This document shows, piece after piece, positions 33,809-42,236 of a stretch of 64,000 nt of DNA. Source of the stretch: Streptomyces sp. XM4193 (GTDB lineage: Bacteria; Actinomycetota; Actinomycetes; Streptomycetales; Streptomycetaceae); assembly GCF_023072595.1 (NCBI RefSeq), contig NZ_JALLGK010000002.1:620001-684000 (forward strand), written 5' to 3'. The stretch's first letter is position 1; every line of letters begins with the position of its first letter. The notes under the pieces were generated by a model. It was not told where the DNA came from. It did no database searches and saw only the letters and a list, made by a program, of their open reading frames with translations. The position numbers and the translations under genes are program-made.

Positions 33809-35917
33809 TCACAGCGTGAGTTCCGGGTGCAGCCGTTTCATCGTCCACACGGCACCGCGCCGGGCGGTGAGCGCGGTCAGCGCCAGCGCAGCCGCGGTGA
33901 AGCCCAGCAATACCCCACACGCCTGCCACACCGGCGTCATTGCGCCACCGGTGATGAGGACTCGCAGCCCGTCCACGACGTAGGTCATGGGCAGGTACGG
34001 GTGGATGGCGTTGAAGAAGTCCGGGCTGGTCTGCACCGGGTAGGTGCCGCCGGCGGAGGTGAGTTGGAGCATCAGCGCCACCAGTACCACGATGCGCCCC
34101 GCGGGCCCGAACCGCGCGTTCATCCACTGGACGATCGCGCTGAAGCAGGCGGTGGTCAGCAGCAGGAATCCCACGGTGCCCGCCGGGCGTTCCATCTGGA
34201 GTCCCAGCCCCCAGTGGAGCACGGAGAGCAGCGTCACCACCTGGGCGAGGCCCAGGCCCGCCACCGGCAGCCAGCCGGCCAGCGCGGTGCGCCAGGAGGG
34301 CGCGCCGGCGGCGAGCGCGCGTCGGTTGAGGGCGGGCAGCAGCATGTAGCAGATCATCGCCGCCACCCACAGGGCGAGCGGGATGAAGTACGGCGCGAAA
34401 CCGGTGCCGTAGTTGGGTGCCTGGTGGGCGGCCCGGCTCTGCAGGTCCACCGGGTCGGCCATGATCGAGCTGCGCTCGGCGCGTTCGTCGTCGCCGTAGT
34501 CCGGGATGCGGTCCTTGCCGTCGTCCAGTCCCTTGGCCAGCTTCTGCGAACCGTCCGCGAGCTTGAAGAGCCCGCCGTCCAGCTGCTTGACGCCCGCGCT
34601 CAACTCTCCGAGGCCGCTGTCCAGTTGGGAGGACCCGCTCTTCGCGGTGCCCAGGCCCTTGTGCAGTCGCCCCGCTCCGGCGTTGACCTTGCGGGCGCCG
34701 GCGTCGAGCGCGTTGACCTGCTTGACGGCGGTGTCGAGGTCCTTGCCGAGGTGGGGCGCGCGCTGTTGCACCTGTCGGGCGGTGCGCTCGACCTTGACCA
34801 GGTCCTTGCGGAGCTCGTCCAGGTCCTCGTACTCCTGGACGCGGTCGTTCAGTCCCTCCGCCGCGTCGGCGGCTCGGCGGGTGAGCTGGACGTGCTTTTT
34901 CAGCTCGGAGCAGTCGACGGCCGGCAGCTCGGCCGAACTCTCGTCGCCGCAGAGCCGGTTGTGCAGCTTCTCGGCGCCGTTGGCCGCGCCGCGGGCCAGT
35001 CTCTCCGCGCGCTCGGCCTCCTCGGGGAGCTTCTCGACGTGCTTCTGCGCGGCCTTCGCCCCCTCTGCCACCCTGCCCGCCAGCTTGGCGATGTCCTCGC
35101 CCGCCTCGGGGGAGGTGAGCGGTTCGACGGCCTTGGCGAGCCGGTTCACCTTGGCGGCCAGCTTCTTGGTGCCGCCGGCGACCTGCTGGGTACCGCTGTG
35201 CAGCGTGCCTGCGCCCTTGTGCAGCTTGGTGACACCCGAGTGCAGTTCGCCGCTGCCCTTCTGGGCCCTGCCCGCTCCGGCGAGCAGCTCCCTGGTCCCG
35301 TCCTTGGCGTCGCCGACCCCTTTGTTGACGCGGCCGGCTCCGTCGGCGGCCTCGCTGGTGCGCTCGTGCAGGGTGGAGAAGGAGACGAAGATGCGGTTGA
35401 AGAAGCCGTCCGAGGCCTTGGAGGAGGCGGAGGCGCGCACCTCGGAGAAGACGGTCCGGGAGATCTGGCCGACGATGTAGTTGTTGGCGTCGTTGGTGCG
35501 GACGCTGAGGGCACCGGTCTCCGGGTTGTCCCCGGAGCTGGAGGCGAGTTTGGCGCTGAAGTCGGCGGGGATCGTCAGCGAGAGGTAGTAGCTCCCGTCC
35601 TCCACGCCTTTTTCGGCCTCCTCGGCGCTGACCTCCTGCCAGTCGAAGGTGTCGCTGTCGTGCAGCCCTGAGACGATGTCCTCTCCCGCCTCGATCCGCT
35701 GCCGCTCCCCGTCGTCGCTCTCGGTGTGCGCACCCCTGTCGTCGTTGACCAGCGCCACCGGTATCCGGTCCATGCTGCCCAACGGGTCCCAGAACGACCA
35801 CAGGTAGAGCGCCCCGTACAGCAGCGGGATGAGCAGCATCGCCGCCACCGCGGCCCGGGGCATCCGGCCCCTTCCGAACCGCTTGAGCTCAAGCGCGGCC
35901 AGTCTCGGCGAACGCAT
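33809..35917 (-). CDS. YhgE/Pip-type membrane transporter component
   Basis: The product has 702 residues. An N-terminal membrane helix at about 18-42 (AAVAAMLLIPLLYGALYLWSFWDP) is followed by a long extracytoplasmic region (about 45-480). It contains GLHDSDTFDW, YYLSLTIPADFSAKL and many alternating hydrophobic/polar units of the type LHxGxxxLxxGA, a coiled rod. Five or six C-terminal helices from about 490 to 690 form the ABC-2-like permease part. Such proteins export lipids, toxins or drugs, or serve as phage receptors. The ATG at 35917 overlaps the ABC gene by 29 bases, so the two are coupled. Confidence 0.88.
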   Translation of the reverse strand: MRSPRLAALELKRFGRGRMPRAAVAAMLLIPLLYGALYLWSFWDPLGSMDRIPVALVNDDRGAHTESDDGERQRIEAGEDIVSGLHDSDTFDWQEVSAEEAEKGVEDGSYYLSLTIPADFSAKLASSSGDNPETGALSVRTNDANNYIVGQISRTVFSEVRASASSKASDGFFNRIFVSFSTLHERTSEAADGAGRVNKGVGDAKDGTRELLAGAGRAQKGSGELHSGVTKLHKGAGTLHSGTQQVAGGTKKLAAKVNRLAKAVEPLTSPEAGEDIAKLAGRVAEGAKAAQKHVEKLPEEAERAERLARGAANGAEKLHNRLCGDESSAELPAVDCSELKKHVQLTRRAADAAEGLNDRVQEYEDLDELRKDLVKVERTARQVQQRAPHLGKDLDTAVKQVNALDAGARKVNAGAGRLHKGLGTAKSGSSQLDSGLGELSAGVKQLDGGLFKLADGSQKLAKGLDDGKDRIPDYGDDERAERSSIMADPVDLQSRAAHQAPNYGTGFAPYFIPLALWVAAMICYMLLPALNRRALAAGAPSWRTALAGWLPVAGLGLAQVVTLLSVLHWGLGLQMERPAGTVGFLLLTTACFSAIVQWMNARFGPAGRIVVLVALMLQLTSAGGTYPVQTSPDFFNAIHPYLPMTYVVDGLRVLITGGAMTPVWQACGVLLGFTAAALALTALTARRGAVWTMKRLHPELTL

Positions 35918-36797
35918 CCCCGGAGCCCTCCTTCGCAGTCGTGGTCGCAGTCGTGGTCGTGGTCGAGGAGGTGGCCTCGGCCGGGGAGCCGGTGGTGTCC
36001 CGCCGGGACGGTTCCTCGGAGGTGCCGGCCTCCTCGGCCGCCGCGGGGTCGGCCCGCTCCTCCGCTCCCGGTTCGGGCTGTTCCTCCGCGCCCGGTTCGG
36101 GGGAGCCGTCGTACCCGGGGGCCGGGTCGTCCGCGGCGTCGATCCGCAGCACGGCGGTGTCCTCCGGCGCCTGGGCGCACGAGGCCAGCACGGTGACGCC
36201 GGCCGCCGCGACGGTCCGCAACAGCCCCCACATCTCCAGCCGTTCGGCGTCCGAGAGCTTGAGCCCGACATCGTCGACGGCGATCAGCCGCGGTTCGTCC
36301 AGCAGGGCGAGGGCGACGCCCAGCCGCAGTTCCTGTCTCCGCTCCAGCTGCCGCACGGTCGTGCGCGGCCCCTTGGGCAGCTCCTCGAAGGAGAGGCCGG
36401 CGAGCTCCATCGCCCGCTCGACGCGTTCCCGGCGGGCGGTCGAGCGCTCGCGCCGCCAGCCGCGGAAGTACGGGCGCAGCAGGGAACGTTCGCGCAGATG
36501 CTCGGCGACGGTGAGGGCGGGATCGGGGTCGTTGACGTCCGGTACGGGACCGAGCGCGGTGATCTCGCGCACCGCGGCCATCCGCTTCGGCAGCGGCAGG
36601 CCGTCCACCTCGGCGCGGCCCGCGGTGGTCCGCATCCTCCCGGTCAGCGCCAGCAGCAGACAGGTCCGGCCCGAACCCGACGGACCCTGGACCGCCACCA
36701 ACTCCCCGGCTTCCGCGGACAGTTCGACGCCCCGGAACACCGTGCCCCGGGGCCCGTCCATGCCGAGGCCCTCGGCGGTGACTGACGCCCCCCGCAT
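35889..36797 (-). CDS. ABC-type ATPase-like subunit with degenerate motifs
   Basis: The 302-residue protein resembles an ABC nucleotide-binding domain over about residues 1-220, followed by an Asp/Glu/Thr-rich tail. The Walker A motif reads GPSGSGRT (Lys replaced by Arg). The signature region is RQLERRQELRLG instead of LSGGQ, and Walker B ends AVDDV with Asp for the catalytic Glu. Hydrolysis may be weak or absent. It overlaps the YhgE gene and presumably forms its cytoplasmic subunit. The ATG at 36797 lies just downstream of a TetR-type palindrome. Confidence 0.82.
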   Translation of the reverse strand: MRGASVTAEGLGMDGPRGTVFRGVELSAEAGELVAVQGPSGSGRTCLLLALTGRMRTTAGRAEVDGLPLPKRMAAVREITALGPVPDVNDPDPALTVAEHLRERSLLRPYFRGWRRERSTARRERVERAMELAGLSFEELPKGPRTTVRQLERRQELRLGVALALLDEPRLIAVDDVGLKLSDAERLEMWGLLRTVAAAGVTVLASCAQAPEDTAVLRIDAADDPAPGYDGSPEPGAEEQPEPGAEERADPAAAEEAGTSEEPSRRDTTGSPAEATSSTTTTTATTTAKEGSGDAFAETGRA

Positions 36798-36809
36798 ACG
36801 CCCTCCTTC

Positions 36810-36833
36810 TTTGAACTGACTGGTCAGTTCAAA
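36810..36833. promoter_or_regulatory. TetR-type operator palindrome upstream of the ABC/YhgE operon
   Basis: TTTGAACTGAC (36810-36820) and its exact complement GTCAGTTCAAA (36823-36833) flank two central bases. The 24-base site lies 13 bases before the ABC gene start and just upstream of its ribosome binding site. Eleven-base perfect arms are typical for a dimeric TetR-family repressor, and the TetR gene closes the same operon. Confidence 0.8.
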
Positions 36834-36871
36834 GGCTAGCAGTCGCCCCGGAGCCCCGGACGCACCCCTCG

Positions 36872-36894
36872 TTGTCAGTGGTGGGAGTCACCAT
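36872..36894 (+). promoter_or_regulatory. DNA-damage (PafBC/RecA-independent) promoter-like element
   Basis: TTGTCAGTG at 36872-36880 is followed after exactly eight bases by CACCAT. The known actinobacterial RecA-independent damage motif is TTGTCRGTG-N8-TANNNT; only the first base of the -10 box differs. It points toward the HEPN-domain gene at 37028. Confidence 0.5.
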
Positions 36895-37027
36895 GGGCGT
36901 TGGGCCTTCCCGCGCGCCCTCGCGGAGTGCGGGAGCCCCGCGACACCCGCACCCGACCACGACCGAGCGAGGCACCCGAGGCCGAAGCAGTACCGAGGCA
37001 GCCAAGAAGCGAAGGAGGCACCAGCCC

Positions 37028-37591
37028 ATGAAGGTGAACGGGCCCCCGAGCGAAACCTCTCCCACTCCCGATCCCCCTGTCACTCCCGGCTCCCACCCGG
37101 CGCCGGCCGGCCATCCGCCGGCCGTCTCGACGGCCGCCCTCTCCCAACTCGCCCAGGCGCACCAGGCGCTGGCCGAGGCCGCCGTCCTGGGTCCGCCCCA
37201 CGAGCGCTATGTCGCGGCCCACCGTGCCGCACTCCACACCGCCGCCGCGGTCCTGGCTGTGCGCGGCCGGCCGGAGACCTCCGAGCGCGCCCGCCGCCGT
37301 ATACGCAGCGCCTGGGACATACTCCGCGAGATCGCCCCCGAACTCGCGGAGTGGAGCGCGTACTTCGCCTCCGGTGCGAGCAGGCGCGCGCTCGCCGAGG
37401 CGGGTGTGCACGGTGCGGTCAGCGGTGCGCATGCGGACGAGCTACTGCGCACGGCCCAGGAGTTCCGCCTGCTGGTGGAGCGCACCCTGACCATCGACTC
37501 GGGACTGCCGCACCAGCGCAGACAGGCCCGGCCGGGCCGCGGGAGCCCGGCGAGAGGGCGGCGTCCGTCGGCGTCCGGGGGGAGGCAATAG
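37028..37591 (+). CDS. HEPN-domain protein (SAV_6107-like)
   Basis: The 187-residue protein has a Pro-rich N-terminus, a compact helical domain (about residues 35-160) and a basic tail. The core contains AHQALAEAAVLGPPHERYVAAHRAALHTAAAVLAVRG and WDILREIAPELAEWSAYFASGA spread over residues 45-120. This matches my memory of the SAV_6107 HEPN family. HEPN domains can be RNases or structural; the R-x4-6-H nuclease motif is not convincing here. The ATG at 37028 was chosen for the GAAGGAGG ten bases upstream. A damage-type promoter motif lies about 130 bases upstream. Confidence 0.75.
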   Translation: MKVNGPPSETSPTPDPPVTPGSHPAPAGHPPAVSTAALSQLAQAHQALAEAAVLGPPHERYVAAHRAALHTAAAVLAVRGRPETSERARRRIRSAWDILREIAPELAEWSAYFASGASRRALAEAGVHGAVSGAHADELLRTAQEFRLLVERTLTIDSGLPHQRRQARPGRGSPARGRRPSASGGRQ

Positions 37592-37633
37592 GCTGGGCCC
37601 GATCAGCCACTTCAGTCGCCGAGGAGCACCGCC

Positions 37634-38383
37634 ATGACCCGCCCCCGCGCCGCTCTCCGTACCGCCGTGGTCTGGGAGGTGCTCAGGGACGCGCTCGACC
37701 GCAGAGCCGCCCGGGCCGGACGGGAGGCGCTCGAAGTCCTCGACGCGGGCGGGGGCTCCGGGCACTTCGCCGTGCCGCTGGCGGGCCTGGGCCACCGCGT
37801 CACGGTCGTCGACCCGAGCCCCAACGCGCTCTTCGCGCTGGAGCGCCGGGCGGCCGAGGAGGGTGTGGCCGAGCGGGTGCAGGGTGTCCAGGGAGACGCG
37901 CACGGACTGCTGGACGTCGCGGAGCGCGGCGGCTACGACGCGGTGCTGTGCCACGGAGTGCTGGAGTACGTGGACGACCCGGCGGAGTCCGTGCGCAACG
38001 CGGTCGCCGCGCTGCGGCCCGAGGGCGGCACCCTCAGCGTGCTCGCCGCAGGGCTCGGCGGAGCCGTGTTCGCCAGAGCGCTCGCCGGTCACTTCACCGA
38101 GGCGCGGCACGCCCTGGAGGACCCGGACGGCCGCTGGGGCTCCGCCGACCCGATGCCGCGCCGCTTCTCCCCGGAGCACCTGAGCGAGCTGCTGGTCGCG
38201 ACCGGGCTGGAGGTCGGTGTCATCCAGGGCGTGCGGATCTTCGGGGATCTGGTGCCCGGTGCGCTGGTGGACTCCGACCCGCAGGCGGTCGAGGCGCTCG
38301 CCCAACTGGAGGCGGCGGCGGCCGAGCTGCCCGCTTTCCGCTCGGTCGCGGGCCAGTTGCACGTGCTGGCGGAGCTGCGCTAG
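37634..38383 (+). CDS. Class I SAM-dependent methyltransferase
   Basis: The 249-residue protein has a Rossmann methyltransferase fold. Motif I is VLDAGGGSGHFAVPL near residues 36-50, motif II VTVVDPSPNAL near 57-67, the acidic loop GDAHGLL near 88, and motif IV YDAVLCHGVLEYVDDP near 103-118, followed by LRPEGGTLSVL. It resembles the UbiE/CmoA-like group. The ATG at 37634 follows GAGGAG. It lies 42 bases after the HEPN gene and is likely co-transcribed. The methyl acceptor is unknown. Confidence 0.88.
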   Translation: MTRPRAALRTAVVWEVLRDALDRRAARAGREALEVLDAGGGSGHFAVPLAGLGHRVTVVDPSPNALFALERRAAEEGVAERVQGVQGDAHGLLDVAERGGYDAVLCHGVLEYVDDPAESVRNAVAALRPEGGTLSVLAAGLGGAVFARALAGHFTEARHALEDPDGRWGSADPMPRRFSPEHLSELLVATGLEVGVIQGVRIFGDLVPGALVDSDPQAVEALAQLEAAAAELPAFRSVAGQLHVLAELR

Positions 38384-38768
38384 TCGTGCGCGCCGCGGGT
38401 GCGCGTACGGAGCTGCCCCGGGCGCCCTCACGAGGGCTGCCGGTGCGGGCGGCCACCCGGTTGCGAGTGTGCAGTTCACCGCGGGTGCGGCGGTCCCTCG
38501 CGCGGCCCTTGCGGGGATCGGGCAAGATTGACCTGACAGCCCTTGGCCGTGGGTGCCCGCTTCCGCGCCCGGCGCCGTATGATCGAGGCAGACCGTCGGG
38601 CATGACGGGCGGGTAGTAGGGGAATGAACTGGCCACTGCTGTGTCAGCCAAGTCCGACCTCACGGAAGGGACTGGCGTACAGGGGCGGGTTTCACGGGGG
38701 CGATTCCCTGCCTATCCTTGAAGGGTCGCATCCGGTCGCCCCCCGCGACCGACGAGTAGGAGGACTCC
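38384..38768. other. Intergenic region before the DUF3040 gene
   Basis: This 385-base gap has no convincing gene. It contains a consensus-like TATGAT at 38578-38583 that may be the -10 box of the DUF3040 promoter, implying a leader of roughly 175 bases. A 52-codon frame from ATG 38624 overlaps the next gene but has no typical composition. Confidence 0.4.
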
Positions 38769-39185
38769 GTGCCGCTCTCTGAGCACGAGCAGCGCATGCT
38801 CGAGCAGATGGAGCGAGCGCTGTACGCCGAAGATCCCAAGTTCGCGACAGCGCTCGAGGGAAGCGAGCTGCGCGCGCCGACCCGCAAGCGGGTCTATCAG
38901 GCGGTTGCGGGCTTTCTGGTGGGCATTGCGCTCCTGATGTCCGGAATGGTCGCGCAGATCATCTGGGTCAGCGTCCTCGGCTTCCTCGTGATGCTCGGAT
39001 GCACCGTCCTGGCCGTCACCGGCTGGCGGAAAGGCCCCAAGACCGACGACGCCAAGGCCGAAGGCGGTGGCGAGGCCGGACCCGCGAGGGGCGGAGCCTC
39101 CTCCCGACGACAGCCCAAACAGCGCAAATCGATGATGAACAAGATCGAGCAGCGCTGGCAGCGGCGTCGCGACGAGCGCCAGTAG
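38769..39185 (+). CDS. DUF3040 membrane protein
   Basis: The 138-residue protein starts PLSEHEQRMLEQMERALYAEDPKFA, the hallmark N-terminus of DUF3040. Two membrane helices follow (about residues 46-67, GFLVGIALLMSGMVAQIIWV, and 69-86, LGFLVMLGCTVLAVTG). The cytoplasmic tail is Lys/Arg-rich and ends RWQRRRDERQ. The family is actinobacterial and has no known role. The GTG at 38769 follows a strong AGGAGG. A strong hairpin terminator lies directly behind. Confidence 0.9.
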   Translation: MPLSEHEQRMLEQMERALYAEDPKFATALEGSELRAPTRKRVYQAVAGFLVGIALLMSGMVAQIIWVSVLGFLVMLGCTVLAVTGWRKGPKTDDAKAEGGGEAGPARGGASSRRQPKQRKSMMNKIEQRWQRRRDERQ

Positions 39186-39224
39186 CCGACGCCACGGCGC
39201 TTGGACAACACCACACAGCCAGAT

Positions 39225-39270
39225 CGAAAGCGATGGGTGGCTCTCCCCGGAGAGCCACCCATCGCTTTCG
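39225..39270. terminator. Perfect 22-bp hairpin after the DUF3040 gene
   Basis: CGAAAGCGATGGGTGGCTCT(CC) at 39225-39246 pairs over 22 bases with 39249-39270, leaving a two-base formal loop. A/T-rich ends on both sides (GATCGAAAG and CTTTCGTG) fit a strong, possibly bidirectional terminator. Confidence 0.9.
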
Positions 39271-39827
39271 TGTGTGCGGTCCCGCGGCGCCGGCCGACGG
39301 CGCCGGACAGCGGGCGTCCCGCCCCGCTGCCGCAGGGCCGCAGGCCGCGCCTCGTCCGGCGCCGCCCCGGCCGCCCCACCCGGTGCCGCGCGAAGAAGCC
39401 CGACGCGAGCCCGCCGAGGCGCGTACGGGCCCCGTGCGTGAGGCTCCGCGCAACGCGGACTCTGCGTACGCGGACCGGGCGCCTGCGGGCCGGTGCGGGG
39501 GTGGAATCGGTGTGCGGGGGCCGGTCGTTCGCTCGTTCGCGGCAGCGGTGTGCGCGGGGCGGGAGCGCCCGCGCAGGTGTGCCCCGCCCGGTGCTGCCGC
39601 ACGGAACCCCACGCCCCACGAGCCCCTGAACCGCAGCCGCGTGCACGTCCGCCGGGCCGGCCGGTCGCGGCGCCCCGCTCACGGACGGATCGGCGGCCGG
39701 CCACGGACACAACGGCGCCCCACCGCCGGCGGATCGCAGGTGCGGCCACCCGGCGCGGCCCGTGGGCGGGCGGCTACGGCTGGGTGGCCGCAGCGGGTTC
39801 CGACCGACGGAGCGGCCGGGACCGCGG
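39271..39827. other. Non-coding gap of 557 bases
   Basis: No family-like coding sequence, RNA gene or promoter is recognised between the hairpin terminator and the C-terminus of the transglutaminase gene. The composition is very GC-rich and Arg/Pro/Gly-rich in every frame. It may be decayed sequence. Confidence 0.4.
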
Positions 39828-42236
39828 TCAGGCCCGTCGTCTGCGCACCGAACGCACCGCCGCACCTGCCCTCGCCGCCCGGGCCCGCACCCGCTCCGCC
39901 GCGAGGGTCCAGCGGCGGCGCACGGCCCAGCTCACCCGTACGGCCGAACGGGGCGCGAGCGTTGCCCGCAGTCCGGTCCGCCGGTCCGCGGCGGAGCGCA
40001 GTCCCGCGCGGACGGTGCGCACGTCGGCGGCCGGATCGCCGTCGGCAGTGCTGCTCCGCGCTGTGGTCGGGGCGTACAGCACCCGCTCCACCGCGTCCGC
40101 GACCCGGTGTGCGGCTGCCGCGGCGTCGGCGTCGAGCCGGCCCTCGGTGACCAGGCGGCGCACTGCCTTGCGGGGGGTGGCGGAGTCGTCGGGCGTGATG
40201 CCGAAGTCCCAGCCGGTGTCCAGCAGTTCCCGCCAGACGGCCAGCACGGCGTCCGCCGAGCCGGCTGTCGGGCCGCCGGCGGCGGCGAGCCGTCTGCCGC
40301 GCGCCCGGATGCGCCACAGCGCGGGCAGCAGCGGCAGTGTCAGTGCGGCCAGCGCCGCGACGGTGATCAGCGCGGCGCGCTGCCACGGGAAGCCCCCGTC
40401 GCCGGGGGGCGGGCCGACGGCGTCCAGCTCACCGCACTCGCCGGCCTGCCGGCGCTCGGCCGTGCACTCCTCCTCCTCGGTGGGCTCCGGACTGGGACCG
40501 GTGGTCTCCTCCGGCCCGGTCTCCTCGTCCTCCGGTACGGAGGGGTCGGGCAGATCGGGCTGCGCGTATCCGGGGGTGTTGCCGCGCGAGGGGGTGGGCT
40601 CGAACCGGGTCCAGCCGACGCCCTCGAAGTACAGCTCGGGCCAGGCGTGCGCGTCCTGCAGTCCCACCTCGGTACGGCCGCCGGACACCGCGGTGCCCGG
40701 GGTGAAACCGACCGCCACCCGGGCCGGGATGTCCAGGGTCCTGGCCATGGCGGCCATCGAGAAGGCGAAGTGGATGCAGAAACCCTCGCGCTGGTCCAGG
40801 AAGCGGGTGATCGCCGCGCTGCCGCTGCCGGCGCGCACCTCGGTGTTGTAGGTGAACCCGCCCTCGCGGGCGAACCACTCCTGGAGCGCGAGCGCCCGCT
40901 CGTAGTCGCTGTCCGAACCCTGGACGACGTTGCGCGCGATGCTCTCCACCTCGCGGGGCAGCGAGCCCGGCACGTCGGTGTACTCGCGGCGGATCTGCTC
41001 GCGGGCGGGCGGGGCGTTCTTCAACTGCTCGGCGGTGGGCCGGACCTGGAGACTGACCACCTGGTACTTCGCGCCCTCGGTGGTCTGGCCGCGATCGCCG
41101 ACCAGGGTGCGCCCCTCGGGCTCGAACCGCCAGCGGCCGTCGATGTCCACCCGCTGGGCCGGGTACGGCATCGGCAGCCAGCTCTGCTTGTACCAGTCGG
41201 CGGCCTCGACGAGAGTCGTCGTGCGCTGCACGTCCACGTCGGGGGACATGCCGGGTACGTCGGGCAGCGGGTCGGGCACGGAGGTGATGCGGCGCTCCGA
41301 CGGCTTCCACGCGGTCCCGTCGAACTGGTCGAGGGAGACGATGCGCAGATACATGTCCTCGTTGCTCTGCGCGTTCGTCCGGTAGGTGAGGACCGTGCGG
41401 TTCTCCGGCTGGTTGAGGCTGTCCTGGAGCGCCACCAGCGGGTTGACCGCGGACACGGTCCCGTCGGAGGAGCTGCCCGATCCGCGCCCGGCCGGGTCCA
41501 GCACCCCGCTGCCGAGCGAGGGGAGCAGCGCGGGTACGAGCAGCGCGAGGCCCAGCGTCGCCACCCCGATCCGCCGTCCGGTGCGCACCGGCGCGGACAC
41601 CGGGGGCTCGGAGCGCTGCCCGAAGCCGCGCTGCATCGCGGCGCCGCTGAACACCCGGCCCCACTGGGAGATCCGGTCCCGCCCCTCGGCCAGGAGCAGA
41701 AGCAGATAGCCGGTCGCGGCGACCAGGAACCACAGCCAGCTCACCTCGCCCTGCCCGAGGCCCGCGGCCACCGAGTAGAGCGCCAGCAGCGGCAGACCGG
41801 CGGGCGCGGCGCTGCGGAAGGTCACCGCGACGACATCCACCAGCAGACCGATCAGCAGTGCACCGCCGACGAGCATCAGCTGGATGCCGTCGGTCAGCGG
41901 TGCGGGGATGGTGAACCGGGTGACGTCCTCGCCGCCCTGGCCGACCAGCGCTCCCAGCTGCTCGACGCTCGCCGGTGTCGGCAGCACACCGCCGAGCGCG
42001 CTCTCCTGGGCGAAGATCAGCGTCAGCAGCACGAACGAGACGAGCAGCTGCGCGGTGATCGTCACCGGCCTGGCCAGCGGGACGCGGCGGGCGGCCAGGC
42101 CCACCGCGCTCTGCACCGCGAGCAGTGCGGCTGCCTGGAAGAGCCAGCTCGCCGCCGAGACCAGCGGCAGCAGCGCGCACGCCGAGGCGACCGAGGCCCA
42201 CCAGGCCGCCAGCGTCAACCGAGCTCCGCCGCTCAT
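39828..42236 (-). CDS. Transglutaminase-like membrane protein (DUF3488/TgpA type)
   Basis: The product has 802 residues. Five to seven N-terminal membrane helices lie in residues 1-235. An extracytoplasmic transglutaminase-like domain spans about 330-560 with GFCIHFAFSMAAMARTLDIPARVAVGF (catalytic Cys) and DAHAWPELYFEGVGW (catalytic His, then Asp/Glu). An acidic Pro/Glu linker, one more helix near 615-635 and a cytoplasmic Arg-rich tail follow. The ATG overlaps the DUF58 stop (ATGA). The MoxR-DUF58-transglutaminase order is a recurrent operon thought to assemble or modify envelope complexes. Confidence 0.92.
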   Translation of the reverse strand: MSGGARLTLAAWWASVASACALLPLVSAASWLFQAAALLAVQSAVGLAARRVPLARPVTITAQLLVSFVLLTLIFAQESALGGVLPTPASVEQLGALVGQGGEDVTRFTIPAPLTDGIQLMLVGGALLIGLLVDVVAVTFRSAAPAGLPLLALYSVAAGLGQGEVSWLWFLVAATGYLLLLLAEGRDRISQWGRVFSGAAMQRGFGQRSEPPVSAPVRTGRRIGVATLGLALLVPALLPSLGSGVLDPAGRGSGSSSDGTVSAVNPLVALQDSLNQPENRTVLTYRTNAQSNEDMYLRIVSLDQFDGTAWKPSERRITSVPDPLPDVPGMSPDVDVQRTTTLVEAADWYKQSWLPMPYPAQRVDIDGRWRFEPEGRTLVGDRGQTTEGAKYQVVSLQVRPTAEQLKNAPPAREQIRREYTDVPGSLPREVESIARNVVQGSDSDYERALALQEWFAREGGFTYNTEVRAGSGSAAITRFLDQREGFCIHFAFSMAAMARTLDIPARVAVGFTPGTAVSGGRTEVGLQDAHAWPELYFEGVGWTRFEPTPSRGNTPGYAQPDLPDPSVPEDEETGPEETTGPSPEPTEEEECTAERRQAGECGELDAVGPPPGDGGFPWQRAALITVAALAALTLPLLPALWRIRARGRRLAAAGGPTAGSADAVLAVWRELLDTGWDFGITPDDSATPRKAVRRLVTEGRLDADAAAAAHRVADAVERVLYAPTTARSSTADGDPAADVRTVRAGLRSAADRRTGLRATLAPRSAVRVSWAVRRRWTLAAERVRARAARAGAAVRSVRRRRA

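Noticed and set aside
38624..38782. Small open frame of 52 codons upstream of and overlapping the DUF3040 gene
   Set aside because: The ribosome-binding-like GGGG is too close to the ATG, the product has no membrane or other pattern, and it runs into the start of a well-supported gene.
39271..39827. Possible DNA polymerase IV or other repair gene next to the DUF3040 and HEPN genes
   Set aside because: I looked for a remnant because of the damage-type promoter nearby, but none of the frames in this gap or in 38384-38768 shows polymerase motifs.
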